A DNA stretch of 7,906 nucleotides from JAGMDK01 sp023128695. GTDB taxonomy: Bacteria > Planctomycetota > Phycisphaerae > UBA1845 > Fen-1342. Under the pieces are notes generated by a model. It did no database searches. It saw nothing but the letters and a program-made list of their open reading frames with translations, and was not told the origin of the DNA. This document shows, piece after piece, positions 1 through 5,907 of the stretch. Made by a program: the position numbers and the translations under genes. The stretch covers positions 1 to 7,906 of the forward strand of contig DAOVQG010000224.1 of assembly GCA_030628805.1 (NCBI GenBank), read 5' to 3'. Numbering within the stretch: the stretch's first letter is position 1; every line of letters starts with the position of its first letter.

Positions 1-24
1 CGGCAAGATGCCGGTGCCACACTT

Positions 25-50
25 CGGCCGGCACGGGGGCCGACCGCTAC
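25..50 (-). repeat. GTAG-headed REP-like hairpin, copy A
   Basis: Read on the minus strand this is GTAG followed by a 22-nt palindrome. The 8-bp stem has arms CGGTCGGC and GCCGGCCG, including one T-G wobble, around a 6-nt loop CCCCGT. A GTRG foot next to a short imperfect stem is the signature of REP sequences acted on by RAYT transposases. The stem and foot are seen directly; assignment to the REP class is inference. Confidence 0.7.
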
Positions 51-53
51 ATT

Positions 54-110
54 GTGTGGCACCGGCTTCCAGCCGGTGATAATCACACCGGCAAGATGCC
101 GGTGCCACAC
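54..110. repeat. Twin-hairpin palindrome, GTGTGG type, copy 1
   Basis: Outer arms of 13 bp (54-66 and 98-110) are perfect inverted repeats reading GTGTGGCACCGGC on each strand. Inside each half is a local hairpin with stem CACCGGC/GCCGGTG, with loop TTCCA on the left and AAGAT on the right. The two hairpins are separated by ATAATCA. The strand could fold either as two small hairpins or as one long imperfect hairpin. The end of a preceding copy is seen at 10-22. Confidence 0.9.
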
Positions 111-112
111 TT

Positions 113-138
113 CGGCCGGCACGGGGGCCGACCGCTAC
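113..138 (-). repeat. GTAG-headed REP-like hairpin, copy B
   Basis: Identical to the hairpin at 25-50, displaced by exactly 88 bp: GTAG foot, 8-bp stem with one wobble pair, 6-nt loop. Confidence 0.7.
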
Positions 139-141
139 ATT

Positions 142-198
142 GTGTGGCACCGGCTTCCAGCCGGTGATAATCACACCGGCAAGATGCCGGTGCCACAC
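142..198. repeat. Twin-hairpin palindrome, GTGTGG type, copy 2
   Basis: Identical to 54-110. The outer 13-bp arms are at 142-154 and 186-198, the left hairpin at 148-166 and the right hairpin at 174-192. Confidence 0.9.
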
Positions 199-200
199 TT

Positions 201-226
201 CGGCCGGTACGGGGCCCGGCCGCTAC
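201..226 (-). repeat. GTAG-headed REP-like hairpin, diverged copy C
   Basis: On the minus strand: GTAG, then arms CGGCCGGG and ACCGGCCG around loop CCCCGT. Compared with the copies at 25-50 and 113-138, the wobble pair has become a C-G pair, and the loop-closing C-G pair has become a G-A mismatch. In sequence it is the closest of the three to the pair at 5756-5827, which links the two loci to one family. Confidence 0.7.
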
Positions 227-276
227 ATTCTTCTGTCGATGCCGACTTTTGCGCCAGTGCGGTGATCGTAAGGCCG

Positions 277-294
277 CGCGGGCTAAAGCCCGCG
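277..294. repeat. Palindromic repeat overlapping the DUF1015 stop codon
   Basis: An 8-bp perfect stem, CGCGGGCT (277-284) and AGCCCGCG (287-294), closes a 2-nt loop. The TAG stop of the minus-strand gene (283-285) lies in it. The 14 bases at 286-299 recur exactly at 5871-5884, so this is a dispersed repeat and not a private hairpin. No T-run follows in the direction of the gene, so a classical intrinsic terminator is unlikely, although the hairpin may protect the 3' end. Bases 230-276 between the array and this hairpin show nothing recognisable. Confidence 0.75.
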
Positions 295-1599
295 GCTCTC
301 CGTTGCCGCGCTTGCCAACGGATTAATCACCAGCCCGCTTGCTAATTTCGGATAGAAATAGGTGCTCTTGTGTGGCATCAGGTCGCCGACGCCGCAGACG
401 CCGCGTAATTCCTCCATTGTGGTCGGCTGCATCAAGAAGGCCGTGCCATTTGTCTCGCGGGCGGCTTCGACCGCGCCCGGCCCCGATTTGGCATACTGGA
501 TGACCGGTGCCTGGCCGCCGCAGAACTGCGGCGCGACGACCCGCTCCAGCAGGTACGCATGGAGAAAAGCCAGACCAAGCCGGCACCAGGACTCACTGTG
601 TTCGGGTTCCAAAACATCCAGGATATCGGGCGACTTCGGACGAACGGCATAGTAGCCACCCGCGGCAGGCTCGTGCCACCCCACTGCCAGGGGGCCGAGT
701 TGCCCGAGAGCACGAACGGCCTCATCCGGATCCGACGTTTCGAGCTTGCTGAGCTCGAGCTGCTCGTCGGCCTCGAACGTGTCGGCGGTGATCCTCACGC
801 CCGATAGCACCCGGTGCGTCGGCAGAATCAGCAGACCGGGGTCCTCCATGGCACAAAAGACGCAGAGCACGAAGTTGGCCGGATGCTCCTCCGGCAGCGG
901 ACCTTCCCGTTCAATCAGCCCATCTCGATAAAGCATCGCCGTGCCGCAACGGTGGTGGCCGTCGGCGATGTAAGTGGGCTTGGGCTCCAGCAATTGGGCC
1001 ACTTCGGCAATGGCGGCCTGATCGGTCACGGCCCACAGCCGATTCTCGACCTCGTCCATCGTGCCGACCGCCAGCGGCTCGGGAGAGAGTGCCGCTTCGA
1101 GTCGCCGGGCAACTTGGTTATCCGCATCCTCGTACAGGCCGAAGATCGGGCTCAGATTGGCTTGGGTAGCCTTGGTCAGGGCGAGGCGATCCTCTTTGGG
1201 ACCGCCGAAGGTTCGTTCGTGTGGGAAGATGCTGCCTTGGCCGAAAGGTTCGAGCCGCAGGCGGGCGAAGAACATTTTGCGGACGTACTCGGTCGAGCCG
1301 TGGCGGTAGGTCTGATGATAGATGTAGAGAGCCGGTTGTTGGTCCCGTACCATGGTCCCGTCGCTCAGCCACTTGCGGAGGGTATTATTGGAAGACTCGT
1401 ACGCCGCCGGGGGCCCGGCCGAGTTAGGCGGCATGTGCGGCAGGTCGATCCGCACGAAATTCAGCGGATCGGACCTGAGCAAGGCGTCCTTCCCACTTTG
1501 GTCCAGCACGTCGTAGGGCGGTGCCAGGCGGGTGGAAATATCGCGGCCGCCAGTAATAGTGGCATAACGGATGGCCGGAAACGGTCGGATTGTACTCAT
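283..1599 (-). CDS. DUF1015 (COG4198) family protein
   Basis: A 438-residue protein of the DUF1015 family. Conserved blocks visible in order are APPYDVLD (26-33), FPHERT (125-130), KEDRL (135-139), SPIFGLYED (150-158), ADGHHR (212-217) and LPTHR (259-263). Length is normal for the family and the protein looks cytosolic, with no signal peptide or membrane segment. The biochemical role is unsettled. The GHHR block recalls ParB/sulfiredoxin-like phosphotransferases such as free-serine kinases, and some relatives carry ParB-like names, so a nucleotide or phosphate-transfer role is possible but only inferred. The ATG start is supported by AGGA about 8 bases upstream and by the family-typical N-terminus. 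The last residues, ASAATESRGL, extend past the usual ending near GLVINPL, and the stop lies in a dispersed repeat. The gene is alone on its strand and no partner gene clarifies its job. Confidence 0.93.
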   Translation of the reverse strand: MSTIRPFPAIRYATITGGRDISTRLAPPYDVLDQSGKDALLRSDPLNFVRIDLPHMPPNSAGPPAAYESSNNTLRKWLSDGTMVRDQQPALYIYHQTYRHGSTEYVRKMFFARLRLEPFGQGSIFPHERTFGGPKEDRLALTKATQANLSPIFGLYEDADNQVARRLEAALSPEPLAVGTMDEVENRLWAVTDQAAIAEVAQLLEPKPTYIADGHHRCGTAMLYRDGLIEREGPLPEEHPANFVLCVFCAMEDPGLLILPTHRVLSGVRITADTFEADEQLELSKLETSDPDEAVRALGQLGPLAVGWHEPAAGGYYAVRPKSPDILDVLEPEHSESWCRLGLAFLHAYLLERVVAPQFCGGQAPVIQYAKSGPGAVEAARETNGTAFLMQPTTMEELRGVCGVGDLMPHKSTYFYPKLASGLVINPLASAATESRGL

Positions 1600-1667
1600 G
1601 TTTGCAGTCCTGTCGGCTAGAATACCAAGGGATTCCTCTGTGCTCCGTCAGTCATCGATTAACGTGT

Positions 1668-1773
1668 TGCGTATCAATCAAAATGTGTGCCGTTGCTCTT
1701 AAGCAGTACTACATTTCTGCGCGGGCACCAGGATGGCGAAGAACACTGCTCAAGAGCAGTGGCACACCAACCC
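1668..1773. repeat. Twin-hairpin element, GTGTGC type, degraded copy
   Basis: Matches the element at 7799-7905. The flank (TGCGTATC start) and right arm (1744-1767) are shared. The right arm is intact and forms its own hairpin, CACTGCTC-AA-GAGCAGTG, followed by GCACAC. The left arm (1685-1708) differs from the perfect arm of the other copy at four positions, all transitions, which weakens its hairpin. The 35-nt centre is only loosely similar between copies. Size and lack of an ORF suggest a non-autonomous element. Confidence 0.88.
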
Positions 1774-1792
1774 GTCAATCGAGAACTACCAG

Positions 1793-1830
1793 CCCACGTT
1801 CCCACCTTCCCACGTTCCCACCTTCCCACG
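1793..1830. repeat. C-rich 16-bp tandem repeat with G-quadruplex potential
   Basis: Alternating octamers CCCACGTT and CCCACCTT give a 16-bp unit repeated about 2.4 times. CCC runs start at 1793, 1801, 1809, 1817 and 1825. The minus strand therefore has five GGG runs separated by exactly 5 bases, which fits the usual G3 with loops of 1-7 quadruplex pattern. Confidence 0.85.
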
Positions 1831-1882
1831 CCGTTGTTCTGTAACTCTTTGTGAAATACGCACTTAAACATCATACCGGAGC

Positions 1883-1910
1883 CGCGCTGCGCTTGGTTGG
1901 GAGCAGCGCG
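1883..1910. repeat. GC-rich hairpin
   Basis: Perfect 8-bp arms CGCGCTGC (1883-1890) and GCAGCGCG (1903-1910) enclose a 12-nt loop. The hairpin lies about 20 bases upstream of the candidate promoter of the FG-GAP gene. No T-run follows on either strand, so it is not a typical terminator. It could be another dispersed palindrome or a regulator site; neither is shown. Confidence 0.45.
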
Positions 1911-1928
1911 TGGCGGCGCGGTTCTGCA

Positions 1929-1957
1929 TTGACGAGACAGTTATACTAATCTAACAT
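1929..1957 (+). promoter_or_regulatory. Candidate sigma-70-type promoter for the FG-GAP gene
   Basis: TTGACG (1929-1934; five of six consensus bases) is followed after 17 bases by TAACAT (1952-1957; four of six). The surrounding DNA is locally AT-rich compared with its neighbours. Transcription would start near 1964 and give a leader of about 80 nt. A better TATACT match at 1942-1947 has no suitably spaced -35 box. Confidence 0.4.
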
Positions 1958-2029
1958 TCTCACAGAGGAGATCCGGAAGCTCCGCAAATCGCGGTGCCGG
2001 TGTCCCAGGAGCAGTATCCACGGAGCGAT

Positions 2030-2034
2030 GGAGG
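2030..2034 (+). promoter_or_regulatory. Ribosome binding site of the FG-GAP gene
   Basis: GGAGG lies 9 bases before the ATG at 2044. This fixes the start and places the lipoprotein signal sequence at the N-terminus. Confidence 0.75.
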
Positions 2035-2043
2035 TTTCCGCTC

Positions 2044-5000
2044 ATGATTCCAAGGCACTACAATCGTCCGCTTCTTTTTGTGCTTCTCACCATAGGGTGC
2101 TTGTCTATCACGATGTTCGGCGGCTGTCCAGCGCCACAGACGCCGACTACGCCGGAGGACACAACCTTGGAAGATGAGGCACTCCCGCCTCCCGAATCGA
2201 CGCCTTTGATTGATGAGGAGCGTCCGGTCGAGTTGCCGGACGCGGGTGACGCCGGCGGCTCTACCACTCCCGATTCAGGAGACGGCGGCGGCGACGGGAG
2301 TTCGGACGGTTCCGGCGGCTCCACGGCCAAGAGTAGCTCATCGTTCCTGCGGGTCGATGAGCCCTTCGATCTCCAGGTCTTGGGCTCCAATACCACGGTC
2401 AACGTGGTCTCGTACGTGCATGTCGCCTCGGGAGATACCGTTACTTCCGCCGAGCTGGTCGCCGCTCGGGACGAAAACCCCTTCGATCAGGCGGAGGACG
2501 GCGATCCGGTTTACACGCGGGCGATTACGGTCGCACAGGGCCAGAACACCATCAGCTTTAACACGAACGAAGTGACCTCGTATCTGACCAACAAGTTCGG
2601 GCGGTTCTTGCTGGGTATGCGCATCCGCACCGAGTCCGGGGCGGATTTGCTCAAGTACGCCTCGGGGACCGTCTCGGTTGACGCCGATCCGCCTTCCGCC
2701 GCGTGGATCGGGGCCGGGGAAGCGGGGACGGGGGTGGACCAGGGTGACCATCTCGTCACCCTCGACAAGACCTGGGCCGTTCAACTGACGACCTCGGACA
2801 ACGCTCCCACCCACAGCGTGACCATCCAATTACGGGACGCGGTCAGCGGGGCGGTCTCGGCACAGTTCGCAGACACCGGCACCTTCACAGCCGGCTCGGG
2901 GATCCGCACGTTTACAGCGGCGTTGTCCGGCTTCGCGGTCGGCACCTATAAGTACTACTATATTGTTTCCGACGGTCTGAGCACGGTCGAAGGTTATGCA
3001 CCGGGACGCCTCGGCATCACGAACCGCCTCGTCGGGGATTACGACCTGAATCAACTCGATCCGAACAGCATCGTGTACTCGAATGGGGGTGTTAAGAGCC
3101 AGGGTGCCATTCTCCAGGGCTTCAACTTCAACGACATGGCCGGCAGTTCGATGGACAGCATCCCCGACCTGAACTCCGACGGCATGGCCGAGGTCATCAT
3201 CGTCTCACGCTTTGGCAAGCCGTACCTGGCCAGCACGGACGGCATCGGCTTCGGTGAAGCCTACTTGCTCTACGGCGGCGCCACGCGGCTACGCGATATC
3301 GTGGCCCTGAACACGGTGGGACAAGGCAATGTTTCGGGTCTCACCTTACCCGGCATCCGCGCCCCGCTGGCAACGACCTGGACGGAAGGTCTCTCGGACG
3401 TCACCGTCATCGACGACATGGACGGCGACGATTTGCCGGAAATTGTATTCAGCTTCCCGCGTGTCGAGTCGGTCAGTATCGGCAGTGAATCCCCAGTACA
3501 GGTGCTCAATCCAGATTTGCCCGGCATGGGCACCCTGGAGTACGACGCCTATGACTATGTGGCCGACGCCTGGGTGCCCAACGAGGCCCAGTTCACCCGC
3601 GGTGGTTGTGTTATCGTTTCCAGCCACAGCAAAATGTTAAGAGACCCCAACAAATTGAACCGCAAAGGCGACCGGATCATCGATCTCGCCGAAGTGGGGC
3701 AACTGTTCGGTGCTTCCCCGAGTGGTGATATGTGGGTCACAACGATGGGTGGTACGCCATACGAGCCCTACGTTCGAGAGGCGGTCGATCTCGGCACCGC
3801 GACGGCAATCTGCGATGGCACTTCGACCGATTACACACAGTGGCTGGCTAGGTGGGACGTCGTGCTCTTTAATCAGGGTCCCGGAGGATTCCTGAATCAT
3901 TTTGTTGACGAGGCTTTCGGAGACGGGCTCACGCCGGTCGGGCCTGATCCATTTCAGCCGCCGTTGGCCAAGCGAGAGCTGAACATAACGATTCCTAACC
4001 TGAATTACCTGTTCCCACCGCGCACAGATCCGTGCGCATCGGGCAACTGCATCTTCTCCAACGCATGGTATGTTTGGGGCGCGTGTCCCGATCTGTTCCC
4101 GGGCGGCGTTGTCTGCGACAACGCCTCCTGGCACGGCGCGGACCAAGCCCCCCTTGAAACCGAGGAGGCAATCTGGACCGGCTTCTATGGCTCGAACACA
4201 ACAGCCGTAACACCCTGGTATGGCAATACGGTCGGCGCCCGCATCCTCGGGCAACGCCGTGAAGACCGCTTTGGAACAGCAGTCGGGGCTGTCGGGAGCT
4301 GGCTCTATATCAGTGCCCCCAAACGTACGGCGGAGCAGGCGGGTGGCGAAGACGGCGTTTCTGCTCTCGAAGCGGATCGAGCCGGGGCCGGCGTCATCTA
4401 TCAGTTGCGAACCGATGCCCGCCAGTCAAGCAGTTCACCCACCCTAACCCAGCTATGGATTGAGCCGGGTGCCGACGGAGACGAAGCAAACTGGCCCCTA
4501 TGGCCCAACCCTGACGCCGAAAACACTACACGTACGGACTGGACCATGCCGGTGCCGCACCAGTACATCATCGAGACCATCGGTTCGCTCCGTGGAAACG
4601 ACCAGTATTGGGATGAGGACGAGTTTGGCACCGCCAACGTCGGCGACCGTATCGTGACCTACACCAATCCTGCCCCGGACGGTTCCTGCTTCCCGACGTA
4701 CGAGACCACCGGCGGCGTCGCGGCGAACGCGGTGACCGAATCCCGCGTCTTCATGACCAACTACGCTTCCTTTGAGAGTGGCTACTACGTTGACCGCACC
4801 CCACAGATCGTCGGCCCGCACGTCAACGCCAACGTCTCCTTCGTGCGTGGGCTACAGGACGTGAACGACGACGGTATTCCGGATTTTGCCATCGGCTCGG
4901 CCGATGTCCAACAGGACTTCAGCAATCCACAAGCGCCTACCGGGAGCGCGGTCGGCGCGGTGTTCATCGTCTTCGGACGTCCCACCGGCCTGGAAGGCGA

Positions 5001-5736
5001 CCTGCTGCTGGACCGCCTCGCACTGGCGCCCGACGACACGAACCGCTTGCGCGGCGTCCTCCTGCGAGGCTCCGCCGCTAATGAGAAGCTGGGACGCGTG
5101 TTCGATGACGCCGGGGACTTCAACGGCGACGGTGTGAATGATGTCGTGGTCGGCAGCGAAGGCTCCAGCAGTAACGCGGGCCAGGTGATCGTGATCCTTG
5201 GTTCATCCACGCTCGAAAGCCCCGCCGGCGGCTGGGTCGCCAGCGACATCGTCGCACAAGATCGCGGTATCCGCTTCAGCGGCGTACTGGCTGGTGATCT
5301 GGCCGGCGCGAACGTGGCTGGGGCCGGCGACGTGGACAACGACGGCATAGATGACATCCTCATCGCCGCCCCGGGAGCCGAAGGTGGCAAGGGAGCCGTC
5401 TATCTTATCTACGGATCAGCGGCGCATACCGGACAGGATCTGAGTCTGGCCGACGTCGGGAAACTCGACCTACAGGGCGTGAAATTCATCGGACGGGCGG
5501 CTAACGATCAGCTCGGCGGCGGTGAATTACAGTTCGACGCGGACCGTCCCGGTGTCTTCCTCAACCCAGCCAACGACCCCGTCACGGTTTTCTCCCGCGG
5601 CGTAACCACTCTGGGTGATATTGACGGCGACGGCGACGACGACTACGCGATCAGCTCGATGCTGGCCGATCCGAACGACAGAGTCGATTCCGGCGAAGTG
5701 TACCTTATCTACGGCCGAGGCAATTACGACAACTAG
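2044..5736 (+). CDS. Large secreted lipoprotein with FG-GAP repeats
   Basis: A 1230-residue protein, exported and probably lipid-anchored. Residues 1-28 give a basic start, a hydrophobic core (10-25) and a FGGC lipobox-like end at Cys28; Phe at -3 is less usual than Leu. Residues 29-100 are a Pro/Thr then Gly/Ser/Asp linker. Residues about 101-330 look like beta-sandwich domains. FG-GAP-type, DxDxDG-like calcium-loop motifs follow at about 373-383, 457-466, 939-947, 1025-1033, 1096-1104 and 1192-1200, and an FGTAVG block at 743-748. The last three repeats are regular and end in VYLIYG. This is the integrin-alpha-type beta-propeller, usually calcium-binding and extracellular. A stretch of about 260 residues (roughly 480-740) without clear repeats interrupts the motifs and carries a four-cysteine cluster (664, 669, 681, 691). 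No enzyme motif was recognised; ligand binding or a surface structural role is inference. It is a single gene with a strong Shine-Dalgarno site. Confidence 0.9.
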   Translation: MIPRHYNRPLLFVLLTIGCLSITMFGGCPAPQTPTTPEDTTLEDEALPPPESTPLIDEERPVELPDAGDAGGSTTPDSGDGGGDGSSDGSGGSTAKSSSSFLRVDEPFDLQVLGSNTTVNVVSYVHVASGDTVTSAELVAARDENPFDQAEDGDPVYTRAITVAQGQNTISFNTNEVTSYLTNKFGRFLLGMRIRTESGADLLKYASGTVSVDADPPSAAWIGAGEAGTGVDQGDHLVTLDKTWAVQLTTSDNAPTHSVTIQLRDAVSGAVSAQFADTGTFTAGSGIRTFTAALSGFAVGTYKYYYIVSDGLSTVEGYAPGRLGITNRLVGDYDLNQLDPNSIVYSNGGVKSQGAILQGFNFNDMAGSSMDSIPDLNSDGMAEVIIVSRFGKPYLASTDGIGFGEAYLLYGGATRLRDIVALNTVGQGNVSGLTLPGIRAPLATTWTEGLSDVTVIDDMDGDDLPEIVFSFPRVESVSIGSESPVQVLNPDLPGMGTLEYDAYDYVADAWVPNEAQFTRGGCVIVSSHSKMLRDPNKLNRKGDRIIDLAEVGQLFGASPSGDMWVTTMGGTPYEPYVREAVDLGTATAICDGTSTDYTQWLARWDVVLFNQGPGGFLNHFVDEAFGDGLTPVGPDPFQPPLAKRELNITIPNLNYLFPPRTDPCASGNCIFSNAWYVWGACPDLFPGGVVCDNASWHGADQAPLETEEAIWTGFYGSNTTAVTPWYGNTVGARILGQRREDRFGTAVGAVGSWLYISAPKRTAEQAGGEDGVSALEADRAGAGVIYQLRTDARQSSSSPTLTQLWIEPGADGDEANWPLWPNPDAENTTRTDWTMPVPHQYIIETIGSLRGNDQYWDEDEFGTANVGDRIVTYTNPAPDGSCFPTYETTGGVAANAVTESRVFMTNYASFESGYYVDRTPQIVGPHVNANVSFVRGLQDVNDDGIPDFAIGSADVQQDFSNPQAPTGSAVGAVFIVFGRPTGLEGDLLLDRLALAPDDTNRLRGVLLRGSAANEKLGRVFDDAGDFNGDGVNDVVVGSEGSSSNAGQVIVILGSSTLESPAGGWVASDIVAQDRGIRFSGVLAGDLAGANVAGAGDVDNDGIDDILIAAPGAEGGKGAVYLIYGSAAHTGQDLSLADVGKLDLQGVKFIGRAANDQLGGGELQFDADRPGVFLNPANDPVTVFSRGVTTLGDIDGDGDDDYAISSMLADPNDRVDSGEVYLIYGRGNYDN

Positions 5737-5755
5737 GCTCTGTCGCAAAAGTAAT

Positions 5756-5827
5756 GTAGCGTCCGGGCTCCGTCCCGGACGTAGCGTGTTGTAGAATCCT
5801 ACGTCCGGGACGGAGCCCGGACGCTAC
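5756..5827. repeat. Inverted pair of GTAG-headed REP-like hairpins (BIME-like)
   Basis: Arms 5756-5784 and 5799-5827 are a perfect 29-bp inverted repeat around a 14-base spacer. Each arm is itself GTAG plus a hairpin with stem CGTCCGGG/CCCGGACG and loop CTCCGT, followed by TAG. The 26-nt core has the same length and layout as the hairpins at 25-50, 113-138 and 201-226. Two REPs in opposite orientation is the classical BIME design. It starts 20 bases after the FG-GAP stop, between convergent genes. It could block or trim transcripts from both sides, though the T-runs of intrinsic terminators are missing. Confidence 0.85.
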
Positions 5828-5859
5828 TGTTTATTGACCCGGACGCTACAGTTTATTGA
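5816..5859. repeat. 22-bp tandem duplication carrying a half-REP
   Basis: Bases 5816-5837 and 5838-5859 are adjacent 22-bp direct repeats with one mismatch (T at 5828, A at 5850). Each carries the outer end of the REP right arm (CCCGGACGCTAC) plus GTTTATTGA. The second copy is a truncated, non-folding half-REP, probably made by slippage or an imperfect excision or insertion. Confidence 0.85.
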
Positions 5860-5870
5860 AAAGTGCCCTG

Positions 5871-5884
5871 AAGCCCGCGGCTCT
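5871..5884. repeat. Half copy of the AGCCCGCGG palindromic repeat
   Basis: Fourteen bases match 286-299 exactly, including AAGCCCGCGGCTCT. The left half of the palindrome is absent, so no hairpin forms. It sits 24 bases beyond the smpB stop. The remaining bases up to 5907 show nothing. Confidence 0.6.
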
Positions 5885-5907
5885 TCTTCAAATGTCCTCT
5901 TTTCCAG

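Larger units (their letters stand above)
1..229. repeat. 88-bp composite tandem repeat, about 2.6 copies
   Basis: The unit starts at 1, 89 and 177, an exact 88-bp period. Copies 1 and 2 are identical. The third is cut at about 229 and has several changes in its last 30 bases. Each unit joins two palindromic modules: a 26-nt hairpin read on the minus strand with a GTAG foot, and a 57-nt twin hairpin flanked by GTGTGG and CCACAC. Only 2-3 bases lie between modules, so there are no variable spacers. The array starts at or before the window edge, so its full copy number is unknown. No ORF here looks real. Confidence 0.95.
1600..2043. other. 444-bp divergent intergenic region
   Basis: Lies between the DUF1015 gene (minus) and the FG-GAP lipoprotein gene (plus). 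From left to right it holds the DUF1015 leader, a twin-hairpin element (1668-1773), a C-rich periodic repeat (1793-1830), a GC-rich hairpin (1883-1910), a candidate promoter (1929-1957) and a Shine-Dalgarno site (2030-2034). The short ORFs here run through repeats and have no coding character. No convincing promoter for the DUF1015 gene was found. Confidence 0.7.

Noticed and set aside
54..110. Integron attC site or tRNA-like gene
   Set aside because: It lacks the attC R-box core and a tRNA cloverleaf with conserved loop bases; the structure is a symmetrical twin hairpin.
1..229. CRISPR-like array
   Set aside because: The 88-bp units abut with no unique spacers, the repeats are far longer than CRISPR repeats, and no cas gene is present.
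814..1620. 268-residue plus-strand ORF
   Set aside because: It lies antisense to the DUF1015 gene, has no recognised motif, and reflects the GC-rich codon pattern of the real gene.
3637..4254. 205-residue minus-strand ORF
   Set aside because: Antisense shadow of the FG-GAP lipoprotein gene with no motif or ribosome binding site.
4785..5390. 201-residue minus-strand ORF rich in Ser and Pro
   Set aside because: Its composition is what the reverse reading of Gly/Asp-rich FG-GAP repeats gives; it is a shadow.
5756..5827. Ordinary intrinsic terminator for the convergent genes
   Set aside because: The stem is strong but no T-run follows on either strand, and the sequence is a repeat-family member. 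A transcript-blocking side effect remains possible.
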